From Rhodobacterales bacterium HKCCA1288 (GTDB lineage: Bacteria; Pseudomonadota; Alphaproteobacteria; Rhodobacterales; Rhodobacteraceae): 64,000 bases of DNA. A program made the translations under genes and the position numbers. The notes beneath the pieces are model-generated. The model made no database searches. It saw only the letters and a program-made list of their open reading frames with translations, and was not told the DNA's origin. The number at the start of each line of letters is the position of its first letter. The stretch's first letter is position 1. This document shows positions 1 through 9,484 of the stretch, in pieces. Location of the stretch: contig CP065161.1 of NCBI GenBank assembly GCA_015693905.1, forward strand, positions 2,277,001 through 2,341,000, in the 5' to 3' direction.

Positions 1-128
1 CCACAGGCAAACCCCCGCTCGGCCTTCTGGCCAAGCGTGATGGTTTGCTTGTGGCCCGCCATGCACCTGGCTTGATCAAATCAGGCGATTGTGCAGCGGT
101 CGTGGCTGTCGAGATGGGTGCCGCCTAA
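1..128 (+). CDS. 3' end of an unidentified gene
   Basis: An open frame runs from the left edge of the window to a TAA at 126-128, giving about 41 C-terminal residues that end GDCAAVVAVEMGAA. The pattern (short hydrophobic strands, a Gly-Asp turn, a final Val-rich strand) loosely recalls the C-terminal domain of MoeA-type molybdotransferases, but the match is too weak to name. The stop overlaps the stop of the convergent gene at 125-436 by 4 bp. The start lies outside the window. Confidence 0.5.
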   Translation, partial: TGKPPLGLLAKRDGLLVARHAPGLIKSGDCAAVVAVEMGAA

Positions 129-436
129 TCTGCGCCCTCAACCTTGTGCAGGTCTTGCATGAGCGCGGGATCGACCCCACGCTGGGTGAGTTCGTAAGCC
201 GTGTAAGAGAGCCATAACGCGAACTCACGCCCTTTGCGGATGTCTTGACGATTTTCGCCATCCTTGAAAGTGCGTGCGATCACTTCGCAGGCCTTTAGCA
301 CTATGCCGATCACATCGGACACGCGCACTTCGGGCCATTCTTTTGCAAGTTTTTTGGCGCAGTCGCTGAAATCTGATGTTTCAGACATAAGCAAAGCCAA
401 AACTGCCTCAAGCAGTTCTTCATCTTCCATGGACAT
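125..436 (-). CDS. Small hypothetical protein, acidic and helical
   Basis: A 103-residue protein without signal peptide or membrane segment. The N-terminus (MEDEELLEAVLALLMSE) is acidic and amphipathic; the centre holds a predicted helix rich in Lys/Glu and a segment VIGIVLKACEVIARTF. I do not recognise a named domain. An alternative start lies two codons downstream (second ATG). It is convergent with the partial gene on its 3' side and divergent from the RecD-like helicase. The frame is plausible as a real gene because neighbours on both sides leave this space otherwise empty, but function is unknown. Confidence 0.6.
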   Translation of the reverse strand: MSMEDEELLEAVLALLMSETSDFSDCAKKLAKEWPEVRVSDVIGIVLKACEVIARTFKDGENRQDIRKGREFALWLSYTAYELTQRGVDPALMQDLHKVEGAD

Positions 437-552
437 GTGGGGTTTTCCCGTACCAATTAATTATGGCCGGATTCTCCGAGCCGTATCCCGACAGGCTTTT
501 CCTGCGGGCGCTCTGGTGCTGCACATGCCGTGCCAAGATGAATAAAAAAACC

Positions 553-586
553 CCAAAATTTGAAAAACACTTTCCATGAATTTTGG
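553..586. repeat. AT-rich inverted repeat in divergent promoter region
   Basis: In the 214-bp gap between the small hypothetical gene (minus) and the RecD-like helicase (plus), CCAAAATT at 553-560 is inverted as AATTTTGG at 579-586 with an 18-nt spacer. The surrounding DNA is clearly more AT-rich than the genes, as expected of a divergent promoter or operator. No hexamer pair is convincing enough to call a promoter. Confidence 0.3.
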
Positions 587-650
587 TTAACTTCTCCGAA
601 GCGGTGTTTTTGCCGTGGAAGGGGGGCATCTTGGGCGTTAGGGTGCGCCC

Positions 651-2186
651 ATGTCTGCGTTGACCTTCTCCTCTGATCAGGCCGAGGCCTTTGATAATGT
701 TGCCGCCATGTTGGCGGGGCATGGTGTGGACATTGAAGCTGAGACGATTACCCCAATCTCAGATGGCCAATCAGGCGTTCTGGCGATTACGGGAAAAGCG
801 GGCTCTGGGAAAACAATGCTGTTATCGGCCTTGGTAAAAGGTCTTGAGGCCGCAGGGGTCGACCTGATCACAGGTGATTTCGAGCCGCGCCGCCGAAAAG
901 ACCGCAGGTCTGCTGCAATCCTTGCCCCCACCAATAAAGCCGCAAGCGTTTTGCGCATGCGCGGGGTGCCAGCCACAACGATCCACCGCATTCTGTATAC
1001 GCCTGTTTATGACCCTGAATTTGAAAAGGTCGCAGAATGGCTGACAGGGCAGGGGGAAAGGCCGCAGATTGAAGCCCTGAGTGATGAGGCGCTCGAGCGC
1101 GCGCGCCTGACCTATGAAACCCATAAATCCGTTCCTGCAGCCTTGGCTGCAGCGGGCTTGCGTGGGTCGGATTTCATCACAGGCTGGAAACGGCGAGAGG
1201 AGCCATTGGATATCGGTCTGGTCGATGAGGCCAGCATGCTGGATGATAAGCAATTCACGGATTTGCGCGAGATATTTCCCGCGCTTGTTCTGTTCGGCGA
1301 TCCCGCCCAATTGGCGCCCGTGGGGCAGTCTGGCAAAATGGTGTTCGAGCAGATCAACCAAAAAGCGGTTTTTTCCTTGGGCCGTATCCATCGCCAAGAT
1401 GCAGATAACCCGATCCTTGATCTGGCCCATGCCTTGGGGGATCCCGCGCTTGAGTTCGAGCAATTTGAACGGATGATTGAACAGGCGGCCGCGCGGGATG
1501 AGCGCGTGGTTGTTTCGCCGCGCGCTGATAGTGATTTGATGGCCCGCAGCCCCGTTTTGGTTTGGCGCAATGCCACACGGGTGCGATTGATCACGGGCTT
1601 CCGATCGGTGCATGGCGCGCCCTCTGATGCGCTATTGCCAGGCGAACCTCTGATTTGTGATGGGATTGAATTGCCGCTGAAGCATCGCAAGAAGCGCATC
1701 GATCTGGAGGCGCGCGGATTGATTAAGGGGGCGCAGGTTGTCTATGTTGGGCCAGGCTCAAAACCTGGGTTTTCGCGCTTGCATGTCATAGGGGCCGAGG
1801 CGCCGCGCCTTTCGGCAGCCTCTATCGTGAAAATTGAACTGCCCGATGAGGAGGAACCATTCATCCCCTATGCCGCCCATATGGGCGCTGCGTTTTTGCA
1901 CGGGGCTGCGGTGACGATCCATAAGGCACAAGGCAGCCAATGGCGCGATGTGCAGGTCTTTGCCCCTGATCTTTACGCGGCAAGCCGCATGGGCCGTGTC
2001 GAAGCGGGCCAACCATTGTGGAAACGCTTGGCCTATGTGGCGATTACGCGGGCCGAGAACCGCTTGATTTGGGTGACGCGCTATATGCTGTCAAAACCCA
2101 AAAGCCCGCTTGGGGTCGGTGATCTGGAGGTGCCAAGCGCGCCTTTGGTCTTAGATGCCCAATCAGGCGCGGATCATGCGGAATAG
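651..2186 (+). CDS. RecD-like superfamily 1 DNA helicase
   Basis: A 511-residue SF1B helicase of the RecD/AAA_30 type. Walker A is at residues 48-55 (GKAGSGKT). Walker B is in GLVDEASML, motif III in LFGDPAQLAP, and the C-terminal UvrD_C_2 part carries IHKAQGSQW (motif V) and YVAITRAENRL (motif VI). Such proteins are ATP-dependent 5'-3' helicases that act in DNA repair or replication; the precise role of this stand-alone form is not established. No RecB/RecC partner is nearby. The start has only a weak AGGGTG ribosome-binding site, which sits in the loop of a GGGCG/CGCCC hairpin just before the ATG. The 3' end overlaps the convergent TIGR02186 gene by 24 bp. Confidence 0.85.
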   Translation: MSALTFSSDQAEAFDNVAAMLAGHGVDIEAETITPISDGQSGVLAITGKAGSGKTMLLSALVKGLEAAGVDLITGDFEPRRRKDRRSAAILAPTNKAASVLRMRGVPATTIHRILYTPVYDPEFEKVAEWLTGQGERPQIEALSDEALERARLTYETHKSVPAALAAAGLRGSDFITGWKRREEPLDIGLVDEASMLDDKQFTDLREIFPALVLFGDPAQLAPVGQSGKMVFEQINQKAVFSLGRIHRQDADNPILDLAHALGDPALEFEQFERMIEQAAARDERVVVSPRADSDLMARSPVLVWRNATRVRLITGFRSVHGAPSDALLPGEPLICDGIELPLKHRKKRIDLEARGLIKGAQVVYVGPGSKPGFSRLHVIGAEAPRLSAASIVKIELPDEEEPFIPYAAHMGAAFLHGAAVTIHKAQGSQWRDVQVFAPDLYAASRMGRVEAGQPLWKRLAYVAITRAENRLIWVTRYMLSKPKSPLGVGDLEVPSAPLVLDAQSGADHAE

Positions 2187-2918
2187 GGCGGAGACAAGCC
2201 ACCCCACGGCAATGGCGATGAAGAGCGCCAAAAACCCGTAAAGCAACGGCTGTTCATTGGCGAGACGATAGGCTGCGCGCTCAATCCCGACTTTGCGAAC
2301 GGCAATCGTGTTTTCATGTGCACTGATGACGCGCCCTTCACGGGTCAGGAAAATGCGCACCAAGTAATCTCCCTCAACCAAATTTGCGGGCAGGGCGATA
2401 GAGGTCGAAAATAGGGTGTCTTCCCGCAGATCGACACTGTTTTCATTGATCTGATAGAGGCCTTCTTCGGCGCGCAGACGGGCTAGGGCTTCGAGGAACC
2501 CACTGGCATGATCTGCGCCGCCAGCGACATTGCGAAACGCACGCGGCAGAGAGATGCTATAAAGCACATCAGACACACTGCTAATCGCGTCACGATAGGG
2601 GGCGCTGGTGGCGACAGCATAAAATGTTGGCGCAGCATCGATATGCGCAAAGGCGCGGTTGATCCAAATCCCGCCAAAGCGTTCCTTACGCCGCATTGTG
2701 ACAGGGCGGCTTGGGCCTGCAACAGTCACCACGACCTCAAGGTCTGTATCGCGTGCAATGGGCGCTTCGCGCCGCACAGCACCAAAAATCAAAATTTCGG
2801 AACCAGAGAAATTGGTCGTAATCGAGATGCTGTCTTGGCTGAACCCTGCGACCACATCTTCGGCCCAGACCGGCAGAAGCGTGGTCAGATAAACTAAGAC
2901 TGCGACAAGCATTCTCAT
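2163..2918 (-). CDS. TIGR02186-type secreted/membrane-anchored protein
   Basis: A 251-residue protein with a cleavable signal peptide (hydrophobic residues 3-18, likely cleavage after VWA), a roughly 200-residue beta-rich extracytoplasmic part beginning EDVVAGFSQDSI, and one C-terminal membrane segment (YGFLALFIAIAVGWLVSALF) followed by a basic end. This architecture and its place directly behind a TauE/SafE gene match the TIGR02186 family of alphaproteobacteria, a partner of unknown biochemical role. Its start overlaps the stop of the transporter gene by 4 bp (ATGA), so the two are translationally coupled. Confidence 0.75.
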   Translation of the reverse strand: MRMLVAVLVYLTTLLPVWAEDVVAGFSQDSISITTNFSGSEILIFGAVRREAPIARDTDLEVVVTVAGPSRPVTMRRKERFGGIWINRAFAHIDAAPTFYAVATSAPYRDAISSVSDVLYSISLPRAFRNVAGGADHASGFLEALARLRAEEGLYQINENSVDLREDTLFSTSIALPANLVEGDYLVRIFLTREGRVISAHENTIAVRKVGIERAAYRLANEQPLLYGFLALFIAIAVGWLVSALFRMIRA

Positions 2919-3835
2919 CGTCCCACCCCCGCTTGGTAGGAGATGGAATAGAGCTCGGCGGGTTCGACCAAGAGATCAAAAGCCAGTTTTGCACAGACGA
3001 TCAAAACGAGGCTTGCCAATAAAATCCGCAATTGCTCGGCCCGTAATTTTGTGCCGATCTGCGTCCCGATTTGCGCGCCAATCGCGCCGCCCACCAAAAG
3101 AACAATCGCCAAAACAATATCGACCGTGCGGTTCGTTGCGGCATGCATCACAGTGGCAAAGCCAGTGACAAAAATAATCTGGAACAGAGATGTGCCAACC
3201 ACAACTTTGGTGGGCATTCCCAAGAGATAGATCATGACAGGCACCATGATGAACCCGCCACCGACCCCCATGATGGCCGCCAAAAGCCCGACAAACGCCC
3301 CTGCAATAAGTGGGGGGATTACCGATATATACAGCCCCGAAACACGGAATTTCATCTTGAAGGGAAGGGCATGAACCCAGTTATGTTTGCGCCGCTTGGG
3401 GGCTGTGCCATGGCGACTTTTGCGCAAGGCGCGTAGGCTTTCGACAAACATCATGCTGCCGATAATGCCCAAGAACACCACATAGGAAATCTGCACCACC
3501 AGATCGACCTGACCCATGGCGCGCAAAATCGCGAAAAGCTGCACACCTGCGCCCGCGCCGATCAAGCCGCCAATCAGCAAAACCACACCCATGCGCAAAT
3601 CAACTGTGCGCCGCTTGAGATGGGCCATCACGCCTGAAACGGATGACGCCACGACCTGACTGGCGGATGTGGCAACCGCCACGGCGGGGGGGATGCCGAT
3701 GAAAAACAGCAAAGGCGTGATCAAAAAGCCGCCGCCGACCCCAAACATACCTGACAATATGCCAACCAATCCGCCAATCCCGAGAATGGCAAAAGCGTCA
3801 ACACTGACTTCGGCGATGGGCAGATAGATTTGCAT
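2915..3835 (-). CDS. TauE/SafE (TSUP) family anion exporter
   Basis: A 306-residue integral membrane protein with about eight hydrophobic segments arranged as two repeats. The family signature is seen twice: GIGGLVGILSGMFGVGGGFL near the N-terminus and GLLAAIMGVGGGFIMVP in the middle. TSUP proteins move sulfite, sulfonates or other organic anions across the inner membrane; the substrate here cannot be read from sequence. It is the first gene of a two-gene unit with the TIGR02186 protein. A related arrangement is common in Rhodobacterales. Confidence 0.85.
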   Translation of the reverse strand: MQIYLPIAEVSVDAFAILGIGGLVGILSGMFGVGGGFLITPLLFFIGIPPAVAVATSASQVVASSVSGVMAHLKRRTVDLRMGVVLLIGGLIGAGAGVQLFAILRAMGQVDLVVQISYVVFLGIIGSMMFVESLRALRKSRHGTAPKRRKHNWVHALPFKMKFRVSGLYISVIPPLIAGAFVGLLAAIMGVGGGFIMVPVMIYLLGMPTKVVVGTSLFQIIFVTGFATVMHAATNRTVDIVLAIVLLVGGAIGAQIGTQIGTKLRAEQLRILLASLVLIVCAKLAFDLLVEPAELYSISYQAGVGR

Positions 3836-3903
3836 AAGGGGGGCCGTTCATCACTCTTATCCCCTTACAGCACAGGCAGACAGTCGGGAAAAGTTAAATT
3901 TCT

Positions 3904-4707
3904 TTAACCATTTTTGAGATAGTGCCGCAAAAGGCTTTCGAATTTCTGCGCGCCCAAGGGGGCCATGGCCTTTGTATGGGCATGGCTGATGGCTTCATCA
4001 GACAGGCCCGCTGCCATGTTTGTGATGACCGATACCGCCGCGACCTCAAGACCTAAAAAGCGACACAAGATGACTTCGGGCACGGTCGACATTCCCACTG
4101 CATCTGCGCCAAGAATGCGGATAGCGCGAATTTCGGCGGGCGTTTCGAATGAGGGGCCAGAATACCACGCATAAACCCCCTCTGGCAGGTCGATGCCTTC
4201 GGACACCGCAGCCCTGCGCAGCGCGTCACGGATCACGGGGTTATAGGCGTCTTTCATCGGAACAAAGCGCGCATCATCCTCGACCCCGATCAACGGGTTG
4301 CGGCCCGAGAAATTGATATGATCATTGATCAGCATCACATCGCCAGGGCGGCACTCGGGCGTAAGGGAACCTGCGGCATTGGTGATCAACAGTTTCGAGC
4401 CGCCAAGCGCCTTGAATACCTCAAGAGGTAGGCGCATTGCATCAGCTTGGCCTTGTTCATAATAGTGAACACGGCCCCCGAAAATGAGAACGCGCCGCCC
4501 CTCAAGCTGACCTATCGCCAGTTGGGGCGAATGCCCTGACACGCTTGCATGGGGAAATCCCGCAAGATCGCTGTAGGGGATTTTGACCCCCTCAACCATA
4601 TCGACCAAATGGCCAAGGCCCGAACCAAGGATCAGGCCGAGTTCAGGCGGTGTGTCCCCTGCGAGGGATTGTATCTGTCTGGTGAGGGCTTCAACGTTCT
4701 TTGACAT
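3904..4707 (-). CDS. punA: Purine nucleoside phosphorylase
   Basis: A 267-residue trimeric-type (human-like) purine nucleoside phosphorylase, cleaving purine (deoxy)nucleosides with phosphate to free base and (deoxy)ribose-1-phosphate. Family motifs: LILGSGLGHL (phosphate loop), FGGRVHYYEQG, ITNAAGSL, and AVGMSTVPEVI near the base-binding site. The ATG at 4707 is chosen because GGGAGG lies nine bases upstream; an ATG eleven codons earlier has none. The gene overlaps the permease gene by 17 bp and is the last gene of the nucleoside import operon, so imported nucleosides would be cleaved at once. Confidence 0.9.
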   Translation of the reverse strand: MSKNVEALTRQIQSLAGDTPPELGLILGSGLGHLVDMVEGVKIPYSDLAGFPHASVSGHSPQLAIGQLEGRRVLIFGGRVHYYEQGQADAMRLPLEVFKALGGSKLLITNAAGSLTPECRPGDVMLINDHINFSGRNPLIGVEDDARFVPMKDAYNPVIRDALRRAAVSEGIDLPEGVYAWYSGPSFETPAEIRAIRILGADAVGMSTVPEVILCRFLGLEVAAVSVITNMAAGLSDEAISHAHTKAMAPLGAQKFESLLRHYLKNG

Positions 4708-5659
4708 AAGGCTCGCCTCCCGCGCGGGGGGGGATTGCACGCCCCACGAACCCCGCCAAAATTACAACTGTCAGAATATAGGGCAAGGCCTGCATGAATT
4801 GGACGGGGATCACGAGTCCTGCGATATCGATATTCTGATAGCGGTTGCCAACAGCATCCAGCAGGCCAAACAGGAAGCAGGCGGATAGCGCATACCATGG
4901 CCGCCATTTTGCGAAGATCAGTGCCGCCAGTGCGATAAAGCCTCGACCTGCACTCATGTCTTTGACAAAGCCCGCAGAAAGCCCAGTGGCCAGATAAGCC
5001 CCCGCAAGACCACAGAGCAGCCCGCAGATCAAAACCGCGCTGTAGCGCATCGCGGCCACAGAGATGCCCGCTGTGTCAACTGCGGCGGGGTTTTCTCCAA
5101 CTGCACGCAAGCGGAGACCAAACCGCGTGGCATAAAGCAGCCACGCCGTGGCGGGAACAAGCGCTAGGGCCACATACACCAAGATCGAATGACCAGAGAT
5201 CACCTCAGCATAAAGCGGGCCGAGATAGGGGATTTGTCCCAACGTTTCGGTAAAGGGCAAAGTGATTTCGCTAAAGCGCGCATTGCCCGTCAAGGAGGGC
5301 GTGCGCCCACCTTGGGCGAACCATGTCTGCGATATGACCACGGTTAGGCCTGCGGCTAGGAAATTAATCGCCACACCTGAGATCAGCTGATTGCCGCGAA
5401 AGGTGATTGACGCCAAGCCATGCAAGGCCGCCAACAGGCTAGAGGCGACAATCCCCGCCGCAAGACCAATCCAGACACTGCCTGTCACAAAGGCAATCGC
5501 TGCTGAGAAGAAAGCCGCGACCAACATTTTTCCCTCAAGGCCAATGTCGAACACGCCTGCACGCTCAGAGTAAAGCCCTGCAAGACAGGCCAAAAGGAGC
5601 GGGGTGCCAAGACGGATTGAACTGTCCAAAATTTGCAGGATCGTTGCGTAATCCATCAC
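4691..5659 (-). CDS. Nucleoside ABC transporter permease (second)
   Basis: A 322-residue inner-membrane permease of the BPD_transp_2 family, the shorter of two permeases in BmpA-type nucleoside importers (compare NupQ/YufQ). Motifs seen: LACLAGLYSERAGVFDIGLE at residues 19-38 (typical of this branch), then GNQLISGVAINFLAAGLT and GENPAAVDTAGI. About eight to nine hydrophobic segments. It overlaps the upstream permease by 4 bp and the phosphorylase downstream by 17 bp, indicating one mRNA. Confidence 0.88.
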   Translation of the reverse strand: MMDYATILQILDSSIRLGTPLLLACLAGLYSERAGVFDIGLEGKMLVAAFFSAAIAFVTGSVWIGLAAGIVASSLLAALHGLASITFRGNQLISGVAINFLAAGLTVVISQTWFAQGGRTPSLTGNARFSEITLPFTETLGQIPYLGPLYAEVISGHSILVYVALALVPATAWLLYATRFGLRLRAVGENPAAVDTAGISVAAMRYSAVLICGLLCGLAGAYLATGLSAGFVKDMSAGRGFIALAALIFAKWRPWYALSACFLFGLLDAVGNRYQNIDIAGLVIPVQFMQALPYILTVVILAGFVGRAIPPRAGGEPYVKER

Positions 5660-6759
5660 ATATCCCCCGCTTGACGGGTGCGCGTGCGCGCAAAAAATGC
5701 CTCAAGGGGAAGACGCACCATCGTGTCCAAGGCCCCCGTGAACAAGATGACCAAGGCTTGGATGACCACGATCATTTCACGGCTGATTGCGGGGATGACG
5801 AATTCTAATTCCGATCCTCCTTGATAGAGTGCGCCAAAAAGTAAGGCCGCCAAACAGACACCAATCGGGTGAGAGCGCCCCATGAGGGCCACGGCAATCC
5901 CCACAAAGCCCGCGCCTTGCACGCTGCTGATAACCAGTCTTTCAGCCTCGCCCATAACCGAGTTAATCGCCATGAGCCCTGCAAGCGCGCCCGAGATCAG
6001 CATAGTGACGATGATAATCCGCACAGGCGAAATCCCTGCGTAAATCGCGGCCCGTTCCGAATGACCAAAGGCGCGGATCTCATAGCCAAGTCGCGTGCGC
6101 CAAATCAGAACCCACACCGCAAAAGCGGCCAAGAGTGCGACAAAGAAGGTCACATTCAACGGGGTTGAGGGGCGAAAGCCTAAAAAACCTGCGAATTGCG
6201 AGGCATTTGGCAAATGCACAGCCTCAGCAAAGCGCGCGGTTTCTGGTGCCATGGATCCAGGCACGCGGAACACATTGACCAAGAGGTAAACCAACAAAGC
6301 GGCCGCGATGAAGTTAAACATGATTGTGGTGATCACCACATGACTGCCGCGTTTGGCCTGCAACCATGCAGGGATAAGCGCCCAAACCGCGCCAAAGGCG
6401 GCGGCGGATAAGGTTGCAGCGAGCAATGCGATACTCCAATGGGGCCAAGCGACAGAGAGGCATATCACCGCCACCCCAAGCCCGCCCAATGTGGCCTGAC
6501 CTTCACCGCCGATATTGAACAGGCGCGCATGAAAGGCCACCGCCACCGCAAGCCCCGTGAAGATGAAATTGGTGGCGTAGAACAGGGTATACCCCCACCC
6601 ATAGGCGGAGCCCACCGCGCCTTGCACCATCACCGCCATCGCGTGAAACGGGTTTTCGCCGATTGCCGTGACCACAAGCCCTGAAACAATCAGCGCCAAA
6701 AAAATGCTGATGACAGGAACCAGAAAAATATCGGCCCATTTTGGCATGCGTTCCATCAC
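5656..6759 (-). CDS. Nucleoside ABC transporter permease (first)
   Basis: A 367-residue permease (compare NupP/YufP), about ten hydrophobic segments, with the branch-typical FHARLFNIGGEGQATLGGLG and the coupling-loop region GHSERAAIYAGISPVRI that contacts the ATPase. With its sister permease it forms the membrane channel of a nucleoside importer. It overlaps the ATPase gene and the second permease by 4 bp each. Confidence 0.88.
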   Translation of the reverse strand: MMERMPKWADIFLVPVISIFLALIVSGLVVTAIGENPFHAMAVMVQGAVGSAYGWGYTLFYATNFIFTGLAVAVAFHARLFNIGGEGQATLGGLGVAVICLSVAWPHWSIALLAATLSAAAFGAVWALIPAWLQAKRGSHVVITTIMFNFIAAALLVYLLVNVFRVPGSMAPETARFAEAVHLPNASQFAGFLGFRPSTPLNVTFFVALLAAFAVWVLIWRTRLGYEIRAFGHSERAAIYAGISPVRIIIVTMLISGALAGLMAINSVMGEAERLVISSVQGAGFVGIAVALMGRSHPIGVCLAALLFGALYQGGSELEFVIPAISREMIVVIQALVILFTGALDTMVRLPLEAFFARTRTRQAGDM

Positions 6760-8294
6760 GCGGCCCCCTTTGTGAGGCCTGCCATCAACAGGCCCAGTTC
6801 CGCCTCATCGGTTTTGGCGGCATCGCGCTCGCCCATGATTTGGCCGTCAAACATCACCGCGACCCGATCGGCAAGCCCCATGATCTCGTCCAATTCGACC
6901 GAAACCAAAAGAATGGCACAGCCCTGATCACGCAAGGCAATGATCTGACGATGGATGAATTCAATCGCCCCAATATCGACACCGCGGGTCGGCTGCCCAA
7001 TCAGCAGTAGATCGGGCGTATGGGCCATCTCGCGCGCGACCACGATTTTTTGTTGATTGCCGCCCGAGAAATTGCGCGCAGGCAACATAATGTCAGGTGG
7101 ACGAATATCGAATTGCGCCATTTTCTCGGCGCAATCTTTTTGGATTGCGGCATTGTCCATCAAGATTGCACCCGCCTGATAGGCCGCGCGTTCATGATAG
7201 CCAAAGGCAATATTTTCCCATGCCATAAAGGGCATAATCAGCCCTGCGGTTTGGCGATCTTCGGGGATATGGGCAATACCCATTTGCCGCCGAGCGCGGC
7301 CATTTGCAGTGGCGCCAGATAGGGGCAGAGGTGCGGATTTATAGAGGGCTGCGCCTGCGCTTGCATGGCGCATACCGCCCAGAATCTCCAAAAGCTCGGA
7401 TTGGCCATTGCCTGCCACACCCGCGATCCCCAGAATTTCACCTGCGCGCAGTTCTAGGTTGATATCCTTCAGGCGCGCCACGCCGCTTGCATCCACGAAA
7501 GACAGGTTTTGCACCTCTAGCACGATGTCCTTGGGGCGCGCGGGTTCTTTTTCGACCCGCAGTAGAACTTTGCGCCCTACCATCAGTTCGGCCAAACCCT
7601 CAGGCGTGGTGTCTGCGGTTTTGACAGTGGCGGTCATCTCGCCACGGCGCATCACGCTGACAGTATCCGTAATCTCCATGATCTCGCGCAATTTATGGGT
7701 GATCAGGATGATGGTTTTCCCTTCTTCGCGAAGGCGGCCCAAAATCCGAAACAGTTGGTCTGCCTCTGCAGGGGTCAACACCCCTGTGGGCTCGTCCAAA
7801 ATCAAAATATCCGCTTCGCGATACAGCTGTTTGAGAATTTCGACCCGCTGCAAATGGCCGACCGATAAATCCTCAATCACCGCATCGCCATCAACCTTGA
7901 GCCCATATGTCTCGGAAAGATCCGCCAGTGCTTTGCGGGCTTTGGCAATCGAGCCGTGCAAGAGCCCGCCTTCCTCTGCGCCAAGGATGATGTTTTCCAG
8001 AACTGTGAAATTCTCAACCAATTTGAAATGTTGGTGCACCATCCCAATACCCGCCGCGATGGCGGCTTGGCTGTCGGTGATCTCGACCGCGCGTCCATTG
8101 ATGAAAATCTCACCCTGATCCGCGCGGTAGAACCCATAAAGAATGGACATCAGCGTGGATTTGCCCGCGCCATTTTCCCCCACAATCCCGTGGATCGTGC
8201 CGCGCGCAACTGTCAAAGAAATATCTTTGTTGGCCTGCACAGGCCCGAAGGATTTTGAAATCCCTCTCAATTCAATGGCGGGTGCGGAGGTCAT
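6756..8294 (-). CDS. Nucleoside ABC transporter ATPase, two nucleotide-binding domains
   Basis: A 512-residue ATPase with two ABC domains in tandem, as in NupO/YufO and sugar importers. Domain 1 has GENGAGKS, the signature [11 protein letters not shown] and Walker [11 protein letters not shown]; domain 2 has the altered Walker [12 protein letters not shown] (Lys and Ser/Thr replaced), signature [12 protein letters not shown] and [11 protein letters not shown] (Asp-Glu replaced), so only one site is fully canonical; asymmetry of this kind is known for the family. The ATG at 8294 follows AAGGA; a longer frame from 8375 lacks a site. It lies between bmpA and the permeases. Confidence 0.9.
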   Translation of the reverse strand: MTSAPAIELRGISKSFGPVQANKDISLTVARGTIHGIVGENGAGKSTLMSILYGFYRADQGEIFINGRAVEITDSQAAIAAGIGMVHQHFKLVENFTVLENIILGAEEGGLLHGSIAKARKALADLSETYGLKVDGDAVIEDLSVGHLQRVEILKQLYREADILILDEPTGVLTPAEADQLFRILGRLREEGKTIILITHKLREIMEITDTVSVMRRGEMTATVKTADTTPEGLAELMVGRKVLLRVEKEPARPKDIVLEVQNLSFVDASGVARLKDINLELRAGEILGIAGVAGNGQSELLEILGGMRHASAGAALYKSAPLPLSGATANGRARRQMGIAHIPEDRQTAGLIMPFMAWENIAFGYHERAAYQAGAILMDNAAIQKDCAEKMAQFDIRPPDIMLPARNFSGGNQQKIVVAREMAHTPDLLLIGQPTRGVDIGAIEFIHRQIIALRDQGCAILLVSVELDEIMGLADRVAVMFDGQIMGERDAAKTDEAELGLLMAGLTKGAA

Positions 8295-8326
8295 AGGGTG
8301 TCCTTGCCTTTTGGTGCAATGCGAGA

Positions 8327-8383
8327 GGGGCGAAGAGGGTATGATCCGCTTCGCCCCCGCATCTGTCACGCGCAAATTGCGCG
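8327..8383 (-). repeat. Intercistronic stem-loops between bmpA and the ATPase gene
   Basis: In the 96-bp gap after bmpA, GGGGCGAAG (8327-8335) is inverted as CTTCGCCCC (8349-8357) with a 13-nt loop, and CGCGCAA (8369-8375) as TTGCGCG (8377-8383). Neither is followed by a T-tract on the minus strand, so these are better read as mRNA-end stabilisers or partial attenuators than as full terminators. Such structures often raise binding-protein levels over the rest of an importer operon. Confidence 0.5.
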
Positions 8384-8390
8384 CGTGTCG

Positions 8391-9398
8391 TTATTGCATC
8401 TGCACGGGGCAGCTGCCGTCATCGGTGTAGTTGTGAACCGCAATTTCACCCGCGATGATCGCCTCACGCGCGGCATCAACAGCGGCCTGCATTTCAGGGG
8501 TGATCAGAGCCGCGTTATTTTCGTCCAACGCATAGCCTACGCCATCTTCGGCCAAGCCCAACACAACCAAACCTGGCTGAACGTTTTCGCCTGCGCTGAA
8601 TGCGTTATAAACGGCAACGTCAACGCGCTTAAGCATCGAGGTCAGAACCGAACCAGGGTGCAGGTGGTTTTGGTTGCTGTCCACACCGATAGAGTAAACG
8701 CCAGCATCGGTTGCGGTTTGCAATACGCCCACACCTGTGCCGCCGGCGGCTGCGTAGATCACATCAGCACCACGGTCAATCTGACCACGGGTCAATTCAC
8801 CACCACGCACAGGATCGTTCCACGCGTCAGGCGTGGTGCCGGTCATATTGGACAGCACCGTCACATCTGCGTTGGCAGCCACGGCACCTTGGGCATAGCC
8901 ACAGGCAAAACGAGAGATCAAAGGAATGTCCATGCCACCGATAAAGCCAACAGTGCCGCTTTCCGAGGCCATGGCCGCCAACATGCCAACCAAATAGCTG
9001 CCTTCATGCTCGCGGAAAATGACTGATTGCACATTTGGGGCATCGACAACGCCATCGATGATGACGAATTTTGTGTCAGGGTATTCTGGGGCGAGAACTT
9101 CTAACACGGAACCCCATGCGAAGCCTGCCATCACGATTGGGTTGGAGCCGTTTTCCGCAAAGCGGCGCAGGGCTTGTTCGCGCTGTGCGTCATTTTGCAA
9201 TTCGATTTCTTGGTAGCTGCCGCCTGTTTCGCTGGCCCATGCTTCGGCACCACCAAATGCAGCTTCGTTGAAGGAGCGGTCAAACTTGCCGCCGAGATCG
9301 AAAATCAGCGCTGGATCAGCAAAGGCACCAGTCGCGCCCAAAGCGAGGCCCGCTGCAGCGCCCATCAAAGATTTCAATGCGCGTGAGGATTTTGTCAT
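8391..9398 (-). CDS. bmpA: BmpA-family nucleoside-binding protein
   Basis: A 335-residue periplasmic (or lipid-free secreted) substrate-binding protein of the Bmp/Med family. A signal peptide of about 26 residues ends ATGAFA; the mature protein starts DPALIFDLGGKFDRSFNEAAF, the typical first strand and helix of this family. Other motifs: YPDTKFVIIDGVVDAPNV and VGMLAAMASESGTVGFIGGMD. There is no lipobox Cys. Known members bind nucleosides and deliver them to the ABC importer encoded downstream. The ATG at 9398 is preceded by AGGAG at seven bases. First gene of the operon ending in the phosphorylase. Confidence 0.9.
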   Translation of the reverse strand: MTKSSRALKSLMGAAAGLALGATGAFADPALIFDLGGKFDRSFNEAAFGGAEAWASETGGSYQEIELQNDAQREQALRRFAENGSNPIVMAGFAWGSVLEVLAPEYPDTKFVIIDGVVDAPNVQSVIFREHEGSYLVGMLAAMASESGTVGFIGGMDIPLISRFACGYAQGAVAANADVTVLSNMTGTTPDAWNDPVRGGELTRGQIDRGADVIYAAAGGTGVGVLQTATDAGVYSIGVDSNQNHLHPGSVLTSMLKRVDVAVYNAFSAGENVQPGLVVLGLAEDGVGYALDENNAALITPEMQAAVDAAREAIIAGEIAVHNYTDDGSCPVQMQ

Positions 9399-9484
9399 TG
9401 TGTTACTCCTGTTGTGCAAAGCCCTATTTGCAGCTTCCAATAAGCGGCAGAAATCAATGGGGCCTGTTTATTAATTGGCACCTA

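Noticed and set aside
1-128. Naming the left-edge fragment MoeA
   Set aside because: Only about 41 residues and a weak resemblance to the last domain; not enough for a name.
3894-3907. TTAA-N6-TTAA as a CtrA site
   Set aside because: Spacing is six, not seven, and the second TTAA overlaps the stop codon of the purine nucleoside phosphorylase gene.
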